64,000 nt of DNA, taken from assembly GCA_035564555.1 (NCBI GenBank), contig DATMTS010000031.1:1-64000 (forward strand), in the 5' to 3' direction. Made by a program: the position numbers and the translations under genes. Below are positions 8,683-17,417 of this stretch, one piece after another; the first letter of the stretch is position 1, and each line of letters starts with the position of its first letter. The stretch comes from DATMTS01 sp035564555. Lineage in GTDB: Bacteria > Actinomycetota > Actinomycetes > Actinomycetales > Microbacteriaceae. The notes below the pieces were generated by a model, which saw only the letters and a program-made list of their open reading frames with translations, was not told where the DNA came from and ran no database searches.

Positions 8683-9706
8683 CCGTCGGCTCCTGATCGC
8701 AATGGTCGGCGATCGCGCGGCGCAGCCGCTGCACGACCGCGCCGCGCAGTTCGTCGGGTGAGAGCACGAACACCTCGGGACCGTAGCTGGCGAGTTCGTC
8801 GGCGATGATGTTCAGGTCGGAGTAGTGCACCGTGAGGACTTGCTCCGCGCCCGCGGCCGGGTCGCGGTCGACGCCGTACCGCTTGCCCAGCCGCACGGCG
8901 GCATCGGTATCGGGTTGCACCTGCACGCGCGCGAGATTGGACTGCCAGATGCGTTCCAGTTCGTCGAGCGCGTGCGCCGCGTAATCGCCGCCGGAGGCCT
9001 CGAACGTCTTGTTGGTGGCACGCACGCCGTCGACGATGCGCGACAAGAGGAAGGTGCGCGGCTCCGTCACATCCTGGTCGATGCCGTGCAGGTGCCACCG
9101 GCCCTGATGCTGAACCAGTGCCAGAGGTGCCACGGTGCGCAGGCGCGCGGCGGCTTCGCCCGGCTTCAGGTAGGAAAAGGTCACGATCGTCTTGCGCTCC
9201 AGGGCAATGCTGAGCGGCTCGAAGGCCGCCTCCCGTGCGCGCAGCCGGGGTGCGTAACCGACGATCGGATCGTCCGTCTCGACCCCCAGCGAACGCAGCT
9301 TCATGATCGCCCGCCGCGACTCGGCAGACAGCGAGCCTTCCTTCCAGGCGGCGGCGGCGAGGGAGAGCAGCGTCATCTCCTCTGCGGAGAACCGGATGTC
9401 CGGCGGCAGATCGTAGCTGCCCTTCGGGATGCGGTAGCGCAGATTCTGATTGTTACCGGCGTCGCCCGGCGGGACAACGGTCTCCAACGGCACCCCGAGC
9501 TCGCGGATGTCGTCTTTATCGCGTTCGAACTGACGCTCGAGTGCGGAGTTGTCCCCGCCGACCGTGTATCGCTGACGGTAGCCCTGCACGGTCGAGAGCA
9601 CTTCGTTCTTGGTCAGGCCGGTCTCGGTCGCCAGAAGAGCGAGAACAAGGCTGAACAGGCGCTCCTCGACCGGGATCCGGGCAGGCGAAGACGTCTCAGG
9701 CGGCAC
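8675..9706 (-). CDS. pafB: WYL-domain transcriptional regulator PafB
   Basis: First subunit of PafBC. 343 residues: winged helix-turn-helix near 15-75 (FSLVLALLATETGLTKNEVLSTV), helical linker, then a WYL core in which the motif reads GRWHLHGIDQDVTEPRTFLLSRI near 200-225, and a C-terminal WCX domain. GTG start at 9706; TAGGAT (9713-9718) ends exactly 6 bases before it, and there is no independent ribosome site, so the pafBC mRNA is probably leaderless. I did not find the RecA-NDp element in its own promoter (4 of 9 positions only), so autoregulation through that element is not supported. Confidence 0.95.
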   Translation of the reverse strand: MPPETSSPARIPVEERLFSLVLALLATETGLTKNEVLSTVQGYRQRYTVGGDNSALERQFERDKDDIRELGVPLETVVPPGDAGNNQNLRYRIPKGSYDLPPDIRFSAEEMTLLSLAAAAWKEGSLSAESRRAIMKLRSLGVETDDPIVGYAPRLRAREAAFEPLSIALERKTIVTFSYLKPGEAAARLRTVAPLALVQHQGRWHLHGIDQDVTEPRTFLLSRIVDGVRATNKTFEASGGDYAAHALDELERIWQSNLARVQVQPDTDAAVRLGKRYGVDRDPAAGAEQVLTVHYSDLNIIADELASYGPEVFVLSPDELRGAVVQRLRRAIADHCDQEPTDA

Positions 9707-9748
9707 CTCACCATCCTAGGCTGTGCACCCCGCGAACCGCGCTGCGGA

Positions 9749-10651
9749 TCAGAGGATGCCGAGCACGTCGACGACGTAGGCGGTCGCTGTGCCCGTGGAT
9801 CCCGTCGCCGGCACGATGACGACGAGTTGCGAACCTACGTGCGAGCCGACGAGTTGCTTGGTCAGGCCCGCCGGGGCTCCGCCCGATGACGCGTCGGCGG
9901 CGAGGTCCCAGACGACGGGGGCTCCATCCTGCCAGCTGGAGGCGGTGACGGTCTTGCCCGACCAGTCGACGGCCGTGAAGTTCACCACGAGCTTGTCGTG
10001 TTTCGTGACGGTCGCGCCATGCCCCTGCTTGAGCACCTCGGACCTGACTGTCTTGGGGGCGTCATTATTAGGGATCGTGAGGCCGGGCTGCCCGTTCGGC
10101 GCGAGCACGACGGTCGGGAACCCGGGTTGCCCGGGACGCACGCTGCCGTTCGCTCTGGCCAGCGACGCACGCTCGGCGTCGACCACGAAGACGAGCGGCT
10201 GGTTCGGATCGAAGCCGGCCTGCTGCGCACGGTCTGCGCCGAAAATGCTCTTGGCACTTCCCACGATCGACACCCGCGACCCGACCGGGACGCAGCGCAG
10301 GGCGCTGCCCAACCCCGGGTATGGCGTCTTGCTCACGGGGATCATGGCGCTCGCCGACTCGAACTTCTTGCCCGTCTTGCCGTCGAAGTAGGTCAGCTCG
10401 GTCTCCACCAGCTGGCCCTGCTCGAGCGGAGCACCCGTGCCCTGGCGCAGGATGCTGCGCTGCAGCTGGGTCGTGTCGAGCGGGGTCGGGAAGTGCACGG
10501 TCTGCTGGGAACCGAACGAGCCGGAGGCCGTGACGAGCTTGGAGGCATTGCCGGGATCGACCACGCAGCTCGCATCAGCGTTCGAGGAACAGCCGCTGAG
10601 GGCGGCGACGAGCAATCCTGCGGTGATCAACAGGGCGGGTACTCTGCGCAC
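9749..10651 (-). CDS. FKBP-type peptidyl-prolyl isomerase, lipoprotein with two FKBP-like domains
   Basis: Predicted surface lipoprotein prolyl isomerase. From GTG 10651 the protein is 300 residues, with a signal VRRVPALLITAGLLVAALSGC and lipobox LSGC (acylated Cys 21). A first FKBP-like domain (RQGTGAPLEQGQLVETELTYFDGKTG, then PGLGSALRCVPVGSRV) is followed by a second C-terminal one (KQGHGATVTKHDKLVVNFTAVDWSGKTV, then LTKQLVGSHVGSQLVVIVP). GTG 10651 is preferred because AGAGGA precedes it by four bases and it gives a clean signal peptide; an in-frame ATG at 10699 would add 16 polar residues. It lies 42 bases upstream of pafB on the same strand. Several canonical FKBP active-site aromatics are not obvious, so catalytic activity is uncertain. 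Confidence 0.88.
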   Translation of the reverse strand: MRRVPALLITAGLLVAALSGCSSNADASCVVDPGNASKLVTASGSFGSQQTVHFPTPLDTTQLQRSILRQGTGAPLEQGQLVETELTYFDGKTGKKFESASAMIPVSKTPYPGLGSALRCVPVGSRVSIVGSAKSIFGADRAQQAGFDPNQPLVFVVDAERASLARANGSVRPGQPGFPTVVLAPNGQPGLTIPNNDAPKTVRSEVLKQGHGATVTKHDKLVVNFTAVDWSGKTVTASSWQDGAPVVWDLAADASSGGAPAGLTKQLVGSHVGSQLVVIVPATGSTGTATAYVVDVLGIL

Positions 10652-10719
10652 GAGTCCTCTTTCGACAGCGGATTGGGCGGGAAGCGGCGACGGCCGCATT
10701 CCATGTTAGTGGACGTGAT

Positions 10720-11724
10720 CTATGCGCTCGGCGATGCACCCTGGTCACGCATGCGGGCGGCATCGGCGCCCGCTTCGGCCTCGCGGACGCGTTTGCGCAG
10801 GCTCTTCGGGCTCACCACGCGTTCGCCGAGAGATCCCGGCGTCCACAACTCGACGTCCTCGTCTGTGAAGTCGGCCTTGGAGGGACGGCGCTTCAATTCG
10901 GGCAGTACCGCACCCGGCGCGAGCCTTCGTGCCGTGATCAGAAAGCCGGTGTGGGCGATCATGCGATGGTCGGGACGCACGGCGAGGCCTTCGACGTGCC
11001 AGCCGCGCACCAGCGTCTCGGTGGACTGCGGATGGGTGAAAACCTCGGTCGTCCTGATCGCCTCGGCCACACGTGACAGCTGGGTCACCGTGGCGACGTA
11101 GCAGAGCAGCACTCCCCCGGGCGTCAGCGCGTCCGCCACGGCCGGCAAGCACTCCCAGGGTGCGAGCATGTCGAGCACCACCCGGTCGACGCTGGCGTTC
11201 GGCATGGTGTGCGGCAGTGTTCGGGCCAGATCGCCGACGGTGATCGACCAGTTTGGCGGTACGTCGCCGAAGAAGGTCGCAACGTTGCCGCGGGCGACGT
11301 CGGCGAACTCGTCCCGACGCTCGAACGAGGCGAGGGTGCCGTGCGTGCCGATGGCACGCAGCAGCCACAGTGACAGCGCGCCCGAACCGACGCCCGCCTC
11401 CACGACGGTCGCACCGGGAAAGACGTCGGCCTGCGCGAGGATCTGCGCGGCATCCTTCGGATACACGATCGCCGCACCGCGCGGCATCGACATCACGAAG
11501 TCGATCAGCAGCGGCCGTAGCGCCAGGTGTTCGATACCGACGTTGTTGGTCACCACCGAGCCGTCCGGCAACCCGATGATGGCGTCGTGATCCAGGGTGC
11601 CCTTGTGGCTGTGGAATACCTTGCCGTGCTCGAGCGTGATGGTGTTCAAGCGGCCCTTCGGACCGGTGAGCTGCACGCGATCGCCGGCACGGAACGGTCC
11701 CGACTGCTGCGGAGCCGGCGTCAT
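10720..11724 (-). CDS. trmI: tRNA (adenine-N1)-methyltransferase, TrmI family
   Basis: SAM-dependent enzyme that forms m1A58 in the T-loop of tRNA. 334 residues from ATG 11724. N-terminal beta domain (FRAGDRVQLTGPKGRLNTITLEHGKVFHSHKG), then the Rossmann fold with YPKDAAQILAQADVFPGATVVEAGVGSGALSLWLLRAIG (motif I near 100-130) and DMLAPWECLPAVADALTPGGVLLCYVATVTQ (motif IV region near 190). The open frame extends further upstream but that part lies in the HAD gene; ATG 11724 overlaps the HAD stop as ATGA, indicating translational coupling. In mycobacteria the homologue lies near the proteasome genes, consistent with this context. Confidence 0.94.
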   Translation of the reverse strand: MTPAPQQSGPFRAGDRVQLTGPKGRLNTITLEHGKVFHSHKGTLDHDAIIGLPDGSVVTNNVGIEHLALRPLLIDFVMSMPRGAAIVYPKDAAQILAQADVFPGATVVEAGVGSGALSLWLLRAIGTHGTLASFERRDEFADVARGNVATFFGDVPPNWSITVGDLARTLPHTMPNASVDRVVLDMLAPWECLPAVADALTPGGVLLCYVATVTQLSRVAEAIRTTEVFTHPQSTETLVRGWHVEGLAVRPDHRMIAHTGFLITARRLAPGAVLPELKRRPSKADFTDEDVELWTPGSLGERVVSPKSLRKRVREAEAGADAARMRDQGASPSA

Positions 11725-12416
11725 CGAGTGGATTCCTGCGCGGCGCGCTCCGCCATGGCGATCCGCAGCACCTCGATCAGGTCGGCTCGGGTACGACCTT
11801 GCAGGGTCGGCCAGACCGTGTGCTCGTCCCCGGTCGGCAATGGGATCATGTGCGGGACGCCGATGGCCACGGTTCCGGCGGCCACCGCCGAGGCGAGGCC
11901 GTTCAGTGAGTCTTCGATGGCGATGCACTCGGCGGGGTCGACCTCGAGCAGACGAGCGGCGGTGAGATAGGGATCGGGGTGCGGCTTCGCGTTCTCCACC
12001 TCGTCTCCGGTGACGAGCACGTCGAACGCGTCGAACGGAATCTGCTCGGCGATCTGTTCCGCCATCCGCCGCACCGACATCGTCACGAGTGCCGTCGGCA
12101 CGGATGCCTCGCGCAGTTCCAGCAGCAACTCGCGGGCGCCGGCACGCCACGGCACGCCGTTCTCGGCCAGTTGCTGCTGCACGCGGTCGGTCAGCCGTGC
12201 CACGATCTCGTCTTCGGAGAGCGCCACGCCGCGCGACTGGAACACACGCGCCGACGCCCACAGCCCCGAGCCGACGAGGGCGAGTCCGTCGTCGTGCGTC
12301 CAGATGCCGCCGAAGGAGGAGACGAGCTCTGTCTCGGCGCGCATCCAGTACGGCTCGGTGTCCACCAGGGTGCCGTCCATGTCCCAGAGGACGGCGGCGG
12401 GAAGGGCGTCAGTCAC
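11721..12416 (-). CDS. HAD-superfamily phosphatase, beta-phosphoglucomutase-like subfamily
   Basis: Cytoplasmic haloacid-dehalogenase hydrolase. 231 residues from GTG 12416. Motif I is WDMDGTLVDTEPYW (nucleophile Asp and general acid Asp), motif II TALVTMS near 110, motif III and IV KPHPDPYLTAARLLEVDPAECIAIEDSLNG near 150-180. The cap is helical, as in PGMB-like phosphatases. GTG 12416 follows TAGACT (12425-12430) by 8 bases and would be leaderless; a longer frame from 12479 begins before the promoter and gives an unlikely N-terminus. Substrate is not predictable. It heads the transcript that continues into trmI. Confidence 0.9.
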   Translation of the reverse strand: MTDALPAAVLWDMDGTLVDTEPYWMRAETELVSSFGGIWTHDDGLALVGSGLWASARVFQSRGVALSEDEIVARLTDRVQQQLAENGVPWRAGARELLLELREASVPTALVTMSVRRMAEQIAEQIPFDAFDVLVTGDEVENAKPHPDPYLTAARLLEVDPAECIAIEDSLNGLASAVAAGTVAIGVPHMIPLPTGDEHTVWPTLQGRTRADLIEVLRIAMAERAAQESTR

Positions 12417-12424
12417 GGGGCACA

Positions 12425-12452
12425 AGTCTATGTGACCGCTCCGCTCTATCCT
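12425..12452. promoter_or_regulatory. Divergent -10 pair between HAD gene and PAC2 gene
   Basis: Minus strand: TAGACT at 12425-12430, 8 bases before GTG 12416. Plus strand: TATCCT at 12447-12452, directed at the PAC2 gene with a transcript start expected near 12459. The two promoters share an 80-base intergenic region. Confidence 0.55.
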
Positions 12453-12463
12453 GGAGTGATGCC

Positions 12464-12479
12464 GTGCGCGGCCGCGCAC
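12464..12479. repeat. Perfect 16-bp GC palindrome in the PAC2 leader
   Basis: GTGCGCGGCCGCGCAC, self-complementary, about five bases after the predicted transcript start and 17 bases before the PAC2 GTG. It could fold in the RNA or bind a dimeric protein; nothing further is visible. Confidence 0.6.
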
Positions 12480-12496
12480 GGTAGGACGGGGATGCA

Positions 12497-13444
12497 GTGG
12501 CAGAAGGCAAGAGCGTGCTCGGGGGACGGATCCTGGTCGTCGCTTTCGAGGGCTGGAACGACGCAGGCGACGCGGCGAGTGGGGCCGTGCGCACCCTGAA
12601 GGACGCGTTGGATCTGGTGCCGTTGGCCAGCGTGGATCCCGAGCAGTATTTCGACTACCAGTTCAACAGGCCGACGATCGCGACCGACGACGACGGCGTG
12701 CGACGTCTGGAATGGCCGGGCGCCGTGCTGTACGGTCCGGTGCGCCCGGGGCTTGCTGCGGACGCTCTCGCGGCCGACGCCGAATTGCGCGTCAGCGGTG
12801 CGAACACGGGCAACATCTATCTGCTGCTCGGCACGGAGCCCTCGCGCAGTTGGAAGAGCTTCGCGGCGGAGCTTCTGGATGCCGCTCTCGCGGCCGACGT
12901 CGGCGCGGTCGTGCTGCTCGGCGCCATGCTCGCCGACGTTCCGCATACTCGTCCCATCTCGGTGTTCGTCTCAAGCGACAACGCGGTGGTGCGCGACGAG
13001 TTGGGGCTGGAGCGCCCGACCTACGAGGGCCCGGTGGGCATTCTGAGCGTGTTCGCGGATGCCGCCGAACACGTCGGCATCCCGACGATGGCCATCTGGG
13101 CGTCGGTTCCGCACTATGTGCACAACGCCCCGAGCCCCAAGGCGATGCTCGCGCTGATCGACAAGCTGGAGGAACTCGTCGACGTCACGATTCCGCGCGG
13201 CGATCTCGTGGAAGAGGCCGCCGCCTGGGAGGCGGGAATCGACGCTCTCGCCGCGGACGACGACGACATGGCGGCGTACATCGAGCAGCTCGAACAGGCC
13301 CGCGACACGGTCGACTCGCCCGAGGCCAGCGGCGAGGCGATCGCGCAGGAGTTCGAGCGGTACCTGCGCCGTCGCGGCGACGGCAAGGACGGCAAGGCAG
13401 ACGGCCGCGACCGCCCCGAAGACCCCTGGCGCGGCCGAGACTGA
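12497..13444 (+). CDS. PAC2 family protein
   Basis: Member of the PAC2 (proteasome assembly chaperone 2-like) family, found in actinobacteria with proteasomes; molecular role not established. 315 residues. Recognisable blocks: ILVVAFEGWNDAGDAASGAV near 12-31, the FDYQFNRPTI segment near 51, GTEPSRSWKSFA near 113, VVLLGAMLADVPHTRPI near 136, EGPVGILSVFADAAEHVGIPTMAIWASVPHYV near 175-206. The C-terminus is acidic and charged (DGKDGKADGRDRPEDPW). GTG start at 12497 with AGGACGGGG upstream. Between the promoter and the start lie a perfect 16-bp palindrome (12464-12479) and an overlapping ATG frame described in the findings. Placement beside the PafBC/TrmI region fits a proteasome-linked neighbourhood. 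Confidence 0.9.
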   Translation: MAEGKSVLGGRILVVAFEGWNDAGDAASGAVRTLKDALDLVPLASVDPEQYFDYQFNRPTIATDDDGVRRLEWPGAVLYGPVRPGLAADALAADAELRVSGANTGNIYLLLGTEPSRSWKSFAAELLDAALAADVGAVVLLGAMLADVPHTRPISVFVSSDNAVVRDELGLERPTYEGPVGILSVFADAAEHVGIPTMAIWASVPHYVHNAPSPKAMLALIDKLEELVDVTIPRGDLVEEAAAWEAGIDALAADDDDMAAYIEQLEQARDTVDSPEASGEAIAQEFERYLRRRGDGKDGKADGRDRPEDPWRGRD

Positions 13445-13474
13445 CGAGGACGGCCGGGCCGCCGCTCGCAGCGA

Positions 13475-14704
13475 CTACAGGCGGATGCCGAGCAGCGCGT
13501 CGGTCGCGGCGGCCAGCAGGGCGGGGTCGTCGACACCGATCGCTGCGGCCTCATCGATCAGGCGCAACGCCTCGGGAGTATCGAGGTCGTTCGCCAGCGC
13601 CGAGCGCACCGCATCGACGATCGCGCCGACCGATGCCACCCCGGCAGGCGTGGCAATCCACCGCTCGAGCCGCCTTGCGGCATCCGGGAGCACCGTGTCG
13701 GTCCACTCCCAGTCGGTGCGGTAGTGGTGCGCGAGGATGGCCAGGCGGATCGCTCGGGGATCAGCGCCCTCCTGCAGCAGCCGAGAGACCAGCACCAGGT
13801 TCCCGAGCGACTTGCTCATCTTCTCGCCCTGATAGGCCACCATGCCTGCGTGACTGTAGACCCGGGCCAACGGATGCCCGGAGAGTGCCGCGGCATGCCC
13901 GGCGCTCAGATCATGGTGCGGGAAGATCAGGTCGGAACCGCCGCCCTGCACGGTCAGGTCTTTGCCGAGGTGCGTCAACGCGATGACCGAGCACTCGATG
14001 TGCCAGCCGGGCCGGCCCTCCCCCACACGAGACGGCCACGACGGCTCGCCCTCCCGCGCCGCGCGCCAGAGCAGGGGGTCGAGCGCGTCGCGCTTGCCCG
14101 GCCTGTCCGGGTCTCCGCCTCGCTCGGCGAACACGGTGAGCATGCTCGATCGATCGAGGTTGCTCTCCTCGCCGATGCGCCAGGGCGCGACCGCCTGGGC
14201 GGCGGTGTTGTCGAAGTAGATGTCGCTCGTAAGGGCGTCGGGCGTCGGCACCCGGTATGCCAGTCCGCGATCCAACAGGATGCACACCGCTTCAGCGATC
14301 GGCTCGATCATCTCGGTCACCGCGACATAGTCGTCGGGGGGCAGGACGTTCAGACTCGCCATGTCGCGCCGGAAGAGTTCGATCTGCTGGTCGGCGAGGT
14401 CGCGCCACGCCACGCCGGTCTGTGCCGCCCGCTCGAGCAGAGGATCGTCGATGTCGGTGATGTTCTGGGCGTAGTGCACGCGATAGCCGGCATCCAGCCA
14501 CAGTCGCTGCAGCATGTCGAACGCGACGTAAGTCGAGGCGTGGCCGATGTGCGTCGCGTCGTACGGCGTGATGCCGCAGACGTACAAGCGGGCGACGTCG
14601 GTCGGAGCGGCCTCGACGAGAGCCTGTGTCGCGGTGTCGAAGATGCGCGGCAACGGCGCCGCTCCGTCGAGTTTCGGGATGTCGGGTCGCGGCCAGGATT
14701 TCAC
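13475..14704 (-). CDS. mshC: L-cysteine:1D-myo-inositol 2-amino-2-deoxy-alpha-D-glucopyranoside ligase
   Basis: ATP-dependent ligase joining cysteine to GlcN-Ins in mycothiol synthesis; related to cysteinyl-tRNA synthetase. 409 residues. Visible: C43 in LYVCGITPYD (zinc site), the HIGH-type signature THIGHAST at 51-58, NITDIDDPLLERA, GWHIECSVIALTHLG, FPHHDLSAGHA, and KMSKSLGNLV. It lacks the C-terminal tRNA-binding extension of CysRS, which together with length supports MshC. GTG 14704 follows TAGTCT (14711-14716) by 6 bases, suggesting a leaderless mRNA. Marks the organism as a mycothiol producer. The minus-strand uppP ends 9 bases upstream of this gene's start. Confidence 0.96.
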   Translation of the reverse strand: MKSWPRPDIPKLDGAAPLPRIFDTATQALVEAAPTDVARLYVCGITPYDATHIGHASTYVAFDMLQRLWLDAGYRVHYAQNITDIDDPLLERAAQTGVAWRDLADQQIELFRRDMASLNVLPPDDYVAVTEMIEPIAEAVCILLDRGLAYRVPTPDALTSDIYFDNTAAQAVAPWRIGEESNLDRSSMLTVFAERGGDPDRPGKRDALDPLLWRAAREGEPSWPSRVGEGRPGWHIECSVIALTHLGKDLTVQGGGSDLIFPHHDLSAGHAAALSGHPLARVYSHAGMVAYQGEKMSKSLGNLVLVSRLLQEGADPRAIRLAILAHHYRTDWEWTDTVLPDAARRLERWIATPAGVASVGAIVDAVRSALANDLDTPEALRLIDEAAAIGVDDPALLAAATDALLGIRL

Positions 14705-14713
14705 CGCATCAGA

Positions 14714-15583
14714 CTACGCGGTCAGCACACCGGTCAGGAGCAGCACGATCAGCACCAGGCCCAGGGCGATGCGGTAGATCACGAACGGCAGGAAGCTGCG
14801 ACGGGAGATATACCCCATGAAGAATGCGATGACCGCGATGCCGACGCCGAAGGCGACGATCGTGGCCAGCAGGGTTTCGTATCCGTTGAAGACCTCCGGT
14901 GCGCAGGCGTGATCGAGCGCCGCTTTCGAGCCGGCGACGCAGGGTTCCTTGACCGTCTTGTACAACTCGTACAGGCCGCTGCCGAACACGGCAGGCAGCG
15001 CGAGCAGGAACGAGTACCGTGCTGCCGCCCGGCGCTGGTAACCCATGAAGAGCCCCGCGGTGATGGTGCCGCCGGAGCGCGAGACGCCGGGAATGAGCGC
15101 GAGCGACTGGGCGAGGCCGTAGATGATGCCGTGACCCCAGGTCAGTTCTTTGAGCCTGCGGGTCTTGGCGCCGGCGCGGTCGGCGATCCAGAGCAGCACA
15201 CCGAACACGATGAGTGTTGTGGCGACGATCCAGAGCGAACGCAGAGTCGTTTCGATCGCCGTCTGGAACAACAGCCCGAGAACGACGATCGGGATGCTGC
15301 CGACGATGATCAGCCAGCCCATTCTGGCGTCCGGGTCGTTACGCGGGATCTTGCCGAACAGCGCGAGGAACCAGTTCTTCACGATGTGCACGATGTCGCG
15401 CCAGAAGTAGACGAGCACGGCGGCCTCCGTGCCGAGCTGGATGATCGCAGTGAACGCGGCCCCCGGGTCGCCGCCGGTGCCGATGAGCTCCCCGACGATG
15501 CGGATGTGGGCGCTGGATGAGATCGGCAGGAACTCGGTGAGGCCCTGTACCAGCCCCAGGATGAGGGCATTGACGATGTCCAT
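14714..15583 (-). CDS. uppP: Undecaprenyl-diphosphate phosphatase (UppP/BacA)
   Basis: Membrane phosphatase that recycles undecaprenyl diphosphate to the carrier lipid used in peptidoglycan synthesis; overproduction gives bacitracin resistance. 289 residues, about eight hydrophobic segments. The signature GLTEFLPISSSAH (15-27) with the downstream Glu and the second block GVSRSGGTITAGLFMGYQRRAAARYSFLLALPAV near 160-195 are both present. ATG 15583 has only a weak purine stretch upstream. It precedes mshC by 9 bases and probably shares its transcript. Confidence 0.97.
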   Translation of the reverse strand: MDIVNALILGLVQGLTEFLPISSSAHIRIVGELIGTGGDPGAAFTAIIQLGTEAAVLVYFWRDIVHIVKNWFLALFGKIPRNDPDARMGWLIIVGSIPIVVLGLLFQTAIETTLRSLWIVATTLIVFGVLLWIADRAGAKTRRLKELTWGHGIIYGLAQSLALIPGVSRSGGTITAGLFMGYQRRAAARYSFLLALPAVFGSGLYELYKTVKEPCVAGSKAALDHACAPEVFNGYETLLATIVAFGVGIAVIAFFMGYISRRSFLPFVIYRIALGLVLIVLLLTGVLTA

Positions 15584-15643
15584 GGCTCGCTTTCGGTCGC
15601 GGGTCGGTGGTCGGCGGTCGCGTGACTACGGTCGGTGCGGAGC

Positions 15644-16957
15644 TCAGTATGCGCGCAGCAGGTCGCCCAGCACCGATCTACCGAAGACTAGTGCGTCAAG
15701 GGGCACGCGCTCGTCAACGCCATGGAACATGCCGGGGAAGTCGAGTTCGGCAGGCAGCCGCAGAGGAGCGAAGCCGTATCCGGCGATGCCCAAACGCGAC
15801 AGCGCCTTGTTGTCGGTTCCGCCGGAAAGCAGATAGGGCAGTACCGGCGCGCCGGGGTCGTGGACTCCGAGGGTTGCGGTGATGGCGTCGACCAAAGACC
15901 CGTCGAAGCTGGCTTCCAGCCCGACGTCGCGGTGCACGATCTCCACCTCGACGTCGTCGCCGGCGAGTTCCCGTACCGCCGCGATCACGGCGTCTTCCTC
16001 GCCGGGCAGGGTACGGATGTCGACGAGCGCCTCGGCTCGACCGGGAACCACGTTGTGCTTGTAGCCGGCGTTCAACAGGGTGGGGTTGCTCGTGGTCCGC
16101 AGCGTCGCGAGAATGAATCCTGCGGCCGTCCCGGTGCGCAGCACCACCTCATCCGCGCCAACCCGTTCCGCATCCACCTCGAGCAGCCGGGCGAGCTCGG
16201 AGATCAGCCGATCGGTCGTCCGAGTGAGCCGGATCGGCCACTCCTGCCGCCCGATTCGAGCAACCGCCTCGGCCAGCTTCACTATCGCGTTGTCCCGCAC
16301 CAACCGCGAACCGTGCGCTGCTCTGCCTCGCGCGATGAGTCGCACCCAGACGAGCGACTTCTCGCCGGTCTGCAACAGGTAGGCGCGCCTGCCGTTCAGG
16401 TCGATCGAGTATCCGCCCACCTCGCTGATCGCCTCGGTCGCTCCGTCGAACAGTTCGGGATGCGTGTCGACGACGTGGTGCGACCCCCGCCGGCCGCCGT
16501 CCTCCTCATCCGCGAAGAAGGCGACGACGAGGTCGCGCGCAGGGCGTTCGCCGGAGCTCAGGATGTCGCCGAGCGCGGCCAGGATCATGGCATCCATGTC
16601 TTTCATGTCGACCGCCCCACGACCCCAGAGCAGGCCGTCCCTGATCTCGCCCGCGAACGGGTCGACGGACCACTCGGATGCGTCGGCGGGCACCACGTCG
16701 AGGTGGCCGTGCACGACCAGAGCGGGCTTGGCCCGGTCGGCGCCCTCGACCCTCGTGAGCACGCTGACGCGGCCCGGATCGGACTCGATCAACTGCGGCT
16801 TCAGACCGAGCGCCGCAAGCTTCTCGGCGACGTAGTCTGCTGCGTCGGCTTCGCCGTTGGAGCGGCCCTCGCCGTAATTGGTGGTGTCGAACCGGATCAG
16901 ATCGCGGGCGATCACGGCCGTCTCGTCGAGGGTCGTGTCGTCGGGCGCAGCAGTCAT
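15644..16957 (-). CDS. M20-family zinc peptidase/deacylase
   Basis: Metal-dependent amidohydrolase of peptidase family M20 (ArgE/DapE/CPG2-like). 437 residues. First metal ligand in VVHGHLDVVPADASEW, then RGAVDMKDMDAM with the bridging Asp, FADEEDGGRRGSHHV with catalytic Glu pair, and the late His region LPYLLSGGTDNKAL. The lid domain lies around 190-310. ATG 16957 is preceded by TACCGT (16965-16970) with a 7-base gap; the frame continues open upstream into the tRNA-Leu region but that part is not coding. Substrate (dipeptide or N-acyl amino acid) unknown. Confidence 0.92.
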   Translation of the reverse strand: MTAAPDDTTLDETAVIARDLIRFDTTNYGEGRSNGEADAADYVAEKLAALGLKPQLIESDPGRVSVLTRVEGADRAKPALVVHGHLDVVPADASEWSVDPFAGEIRDGLLWGRGAVDMKDMDAMILAALGDILSSGERPARDLVVAFFADEEDGGRRGSHHVVDTHPELFDGATEAISEVGGYSIDLNGRRAYLLQTGEKSLVWVRLIARGRAAHGSRLVRDNAIVKLAEAVARIGRQEWPIRLTRTTDRLISELARLLEVDAERVGADEVVLRTGTAAGFILATLRTTSNPTLLNAGYKHNVVPGRAEALVDIRTLPGEEDAVIAAVRELAGDDVEVEIVHRDVGLEASFDGSLVDAITATLGVHDPGAPVLPYLLSGGTDNKALSRLGIAGYGFAPLRLPAELDFPGMFHGVDERVPLDALVFGRSVLGDLLRAY

Positions 16958-17147
16958 GCGCTCAACGGTACCTGGGCCGATCTCGAGCCACCAACCGGCG
17001 CGGATCGTGGCCCGATGGTGGGTCGGTGTCGGGTCCGGGTGCCGAGCTGTCGTGCCGGTGGGCCGGCGTGTGCGGGGGCGGAACGGGCGAGGTGACGGCA
17101 TCCCATTTCGTGCTAAGGTCGTACCTCGGCAGGTACGAAGCTGCTGC

Positions 17148-17233
17148 GCGCGGGTGGCGGAAATGGCAGACGCGCTAGCTTGAGGTGCTAGTGCCCGTAT
17201 TAGGGCGTAGGGGTTCAAGTCCCCTCTCGCGCA
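17148..17233 (+). tRNA. tRNA-Leu (anticodon GAG)
   Basis: 86-base class II tRNA. Acceptor stem GCGCGGG pairs with CTCGCGC (one G-U pair), discriminator A; the anticodon stem CTAGC/GCTAG encloses loop TTGAGGT, giving anticodon GAG, which reads CTC and CTT. A long variable arm (TGCCCGTATTAGGGCG) and T-loop GTTCAAGTC follow. The 3' CCA is not encoded. Confidence 0.96.
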
Positions 17234-17267
17234 CACTGTGTTGAGACAGTCGTTCTTGAGAACGCGG

Positions 17268-17297
17268 AAAGAGCCGGATCGAGAGATCCGGCTCTTT
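17268..17297 (+). terminator. Intrinsic terminator after tRNA-Leu
   Basis: A 13-bp perfect stem, AAAGAGCCGGATC with GATCCGGCTCTTT, around a GAGA loop, 34 bases after the tRNA, followed by CTGGTTTTCG. It may also serve the convergent side because the A/T flanks make it roughly symmetrical. Confidence 0.85.
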
Positions 17298-17417
17298 CTG
17301 GTTTTCGGTGCGTCGTCGAGGTCTCTTCCGGCGTTTGCGATGCTGAGGCGGCTCCGATCGTCTGCGCCTTGTGACGTCACGGTTCGCTGACGGATGCTGC
17401 GTAGCGTGGAACCGCAG

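Noticed and set aside
9706..9735. RecA-NDp element at the pafB promoter
   Set aside because: Only 4 of 9 positions match at the required spacing, so PafBC autoregulation through it is not supported.
11725..12261. N-terminal extension of the TrmI frame
   Set aside because: The extension overlaps the HAD gene in another frame and has shadow-like Arg-rich composition; ATG 11724 gives the normal TrmI start.
13724..15520. A 598-codon plus-strand open frame
   Set aside because: Antisense to mshC and uppP, both with intact active-site motifs.
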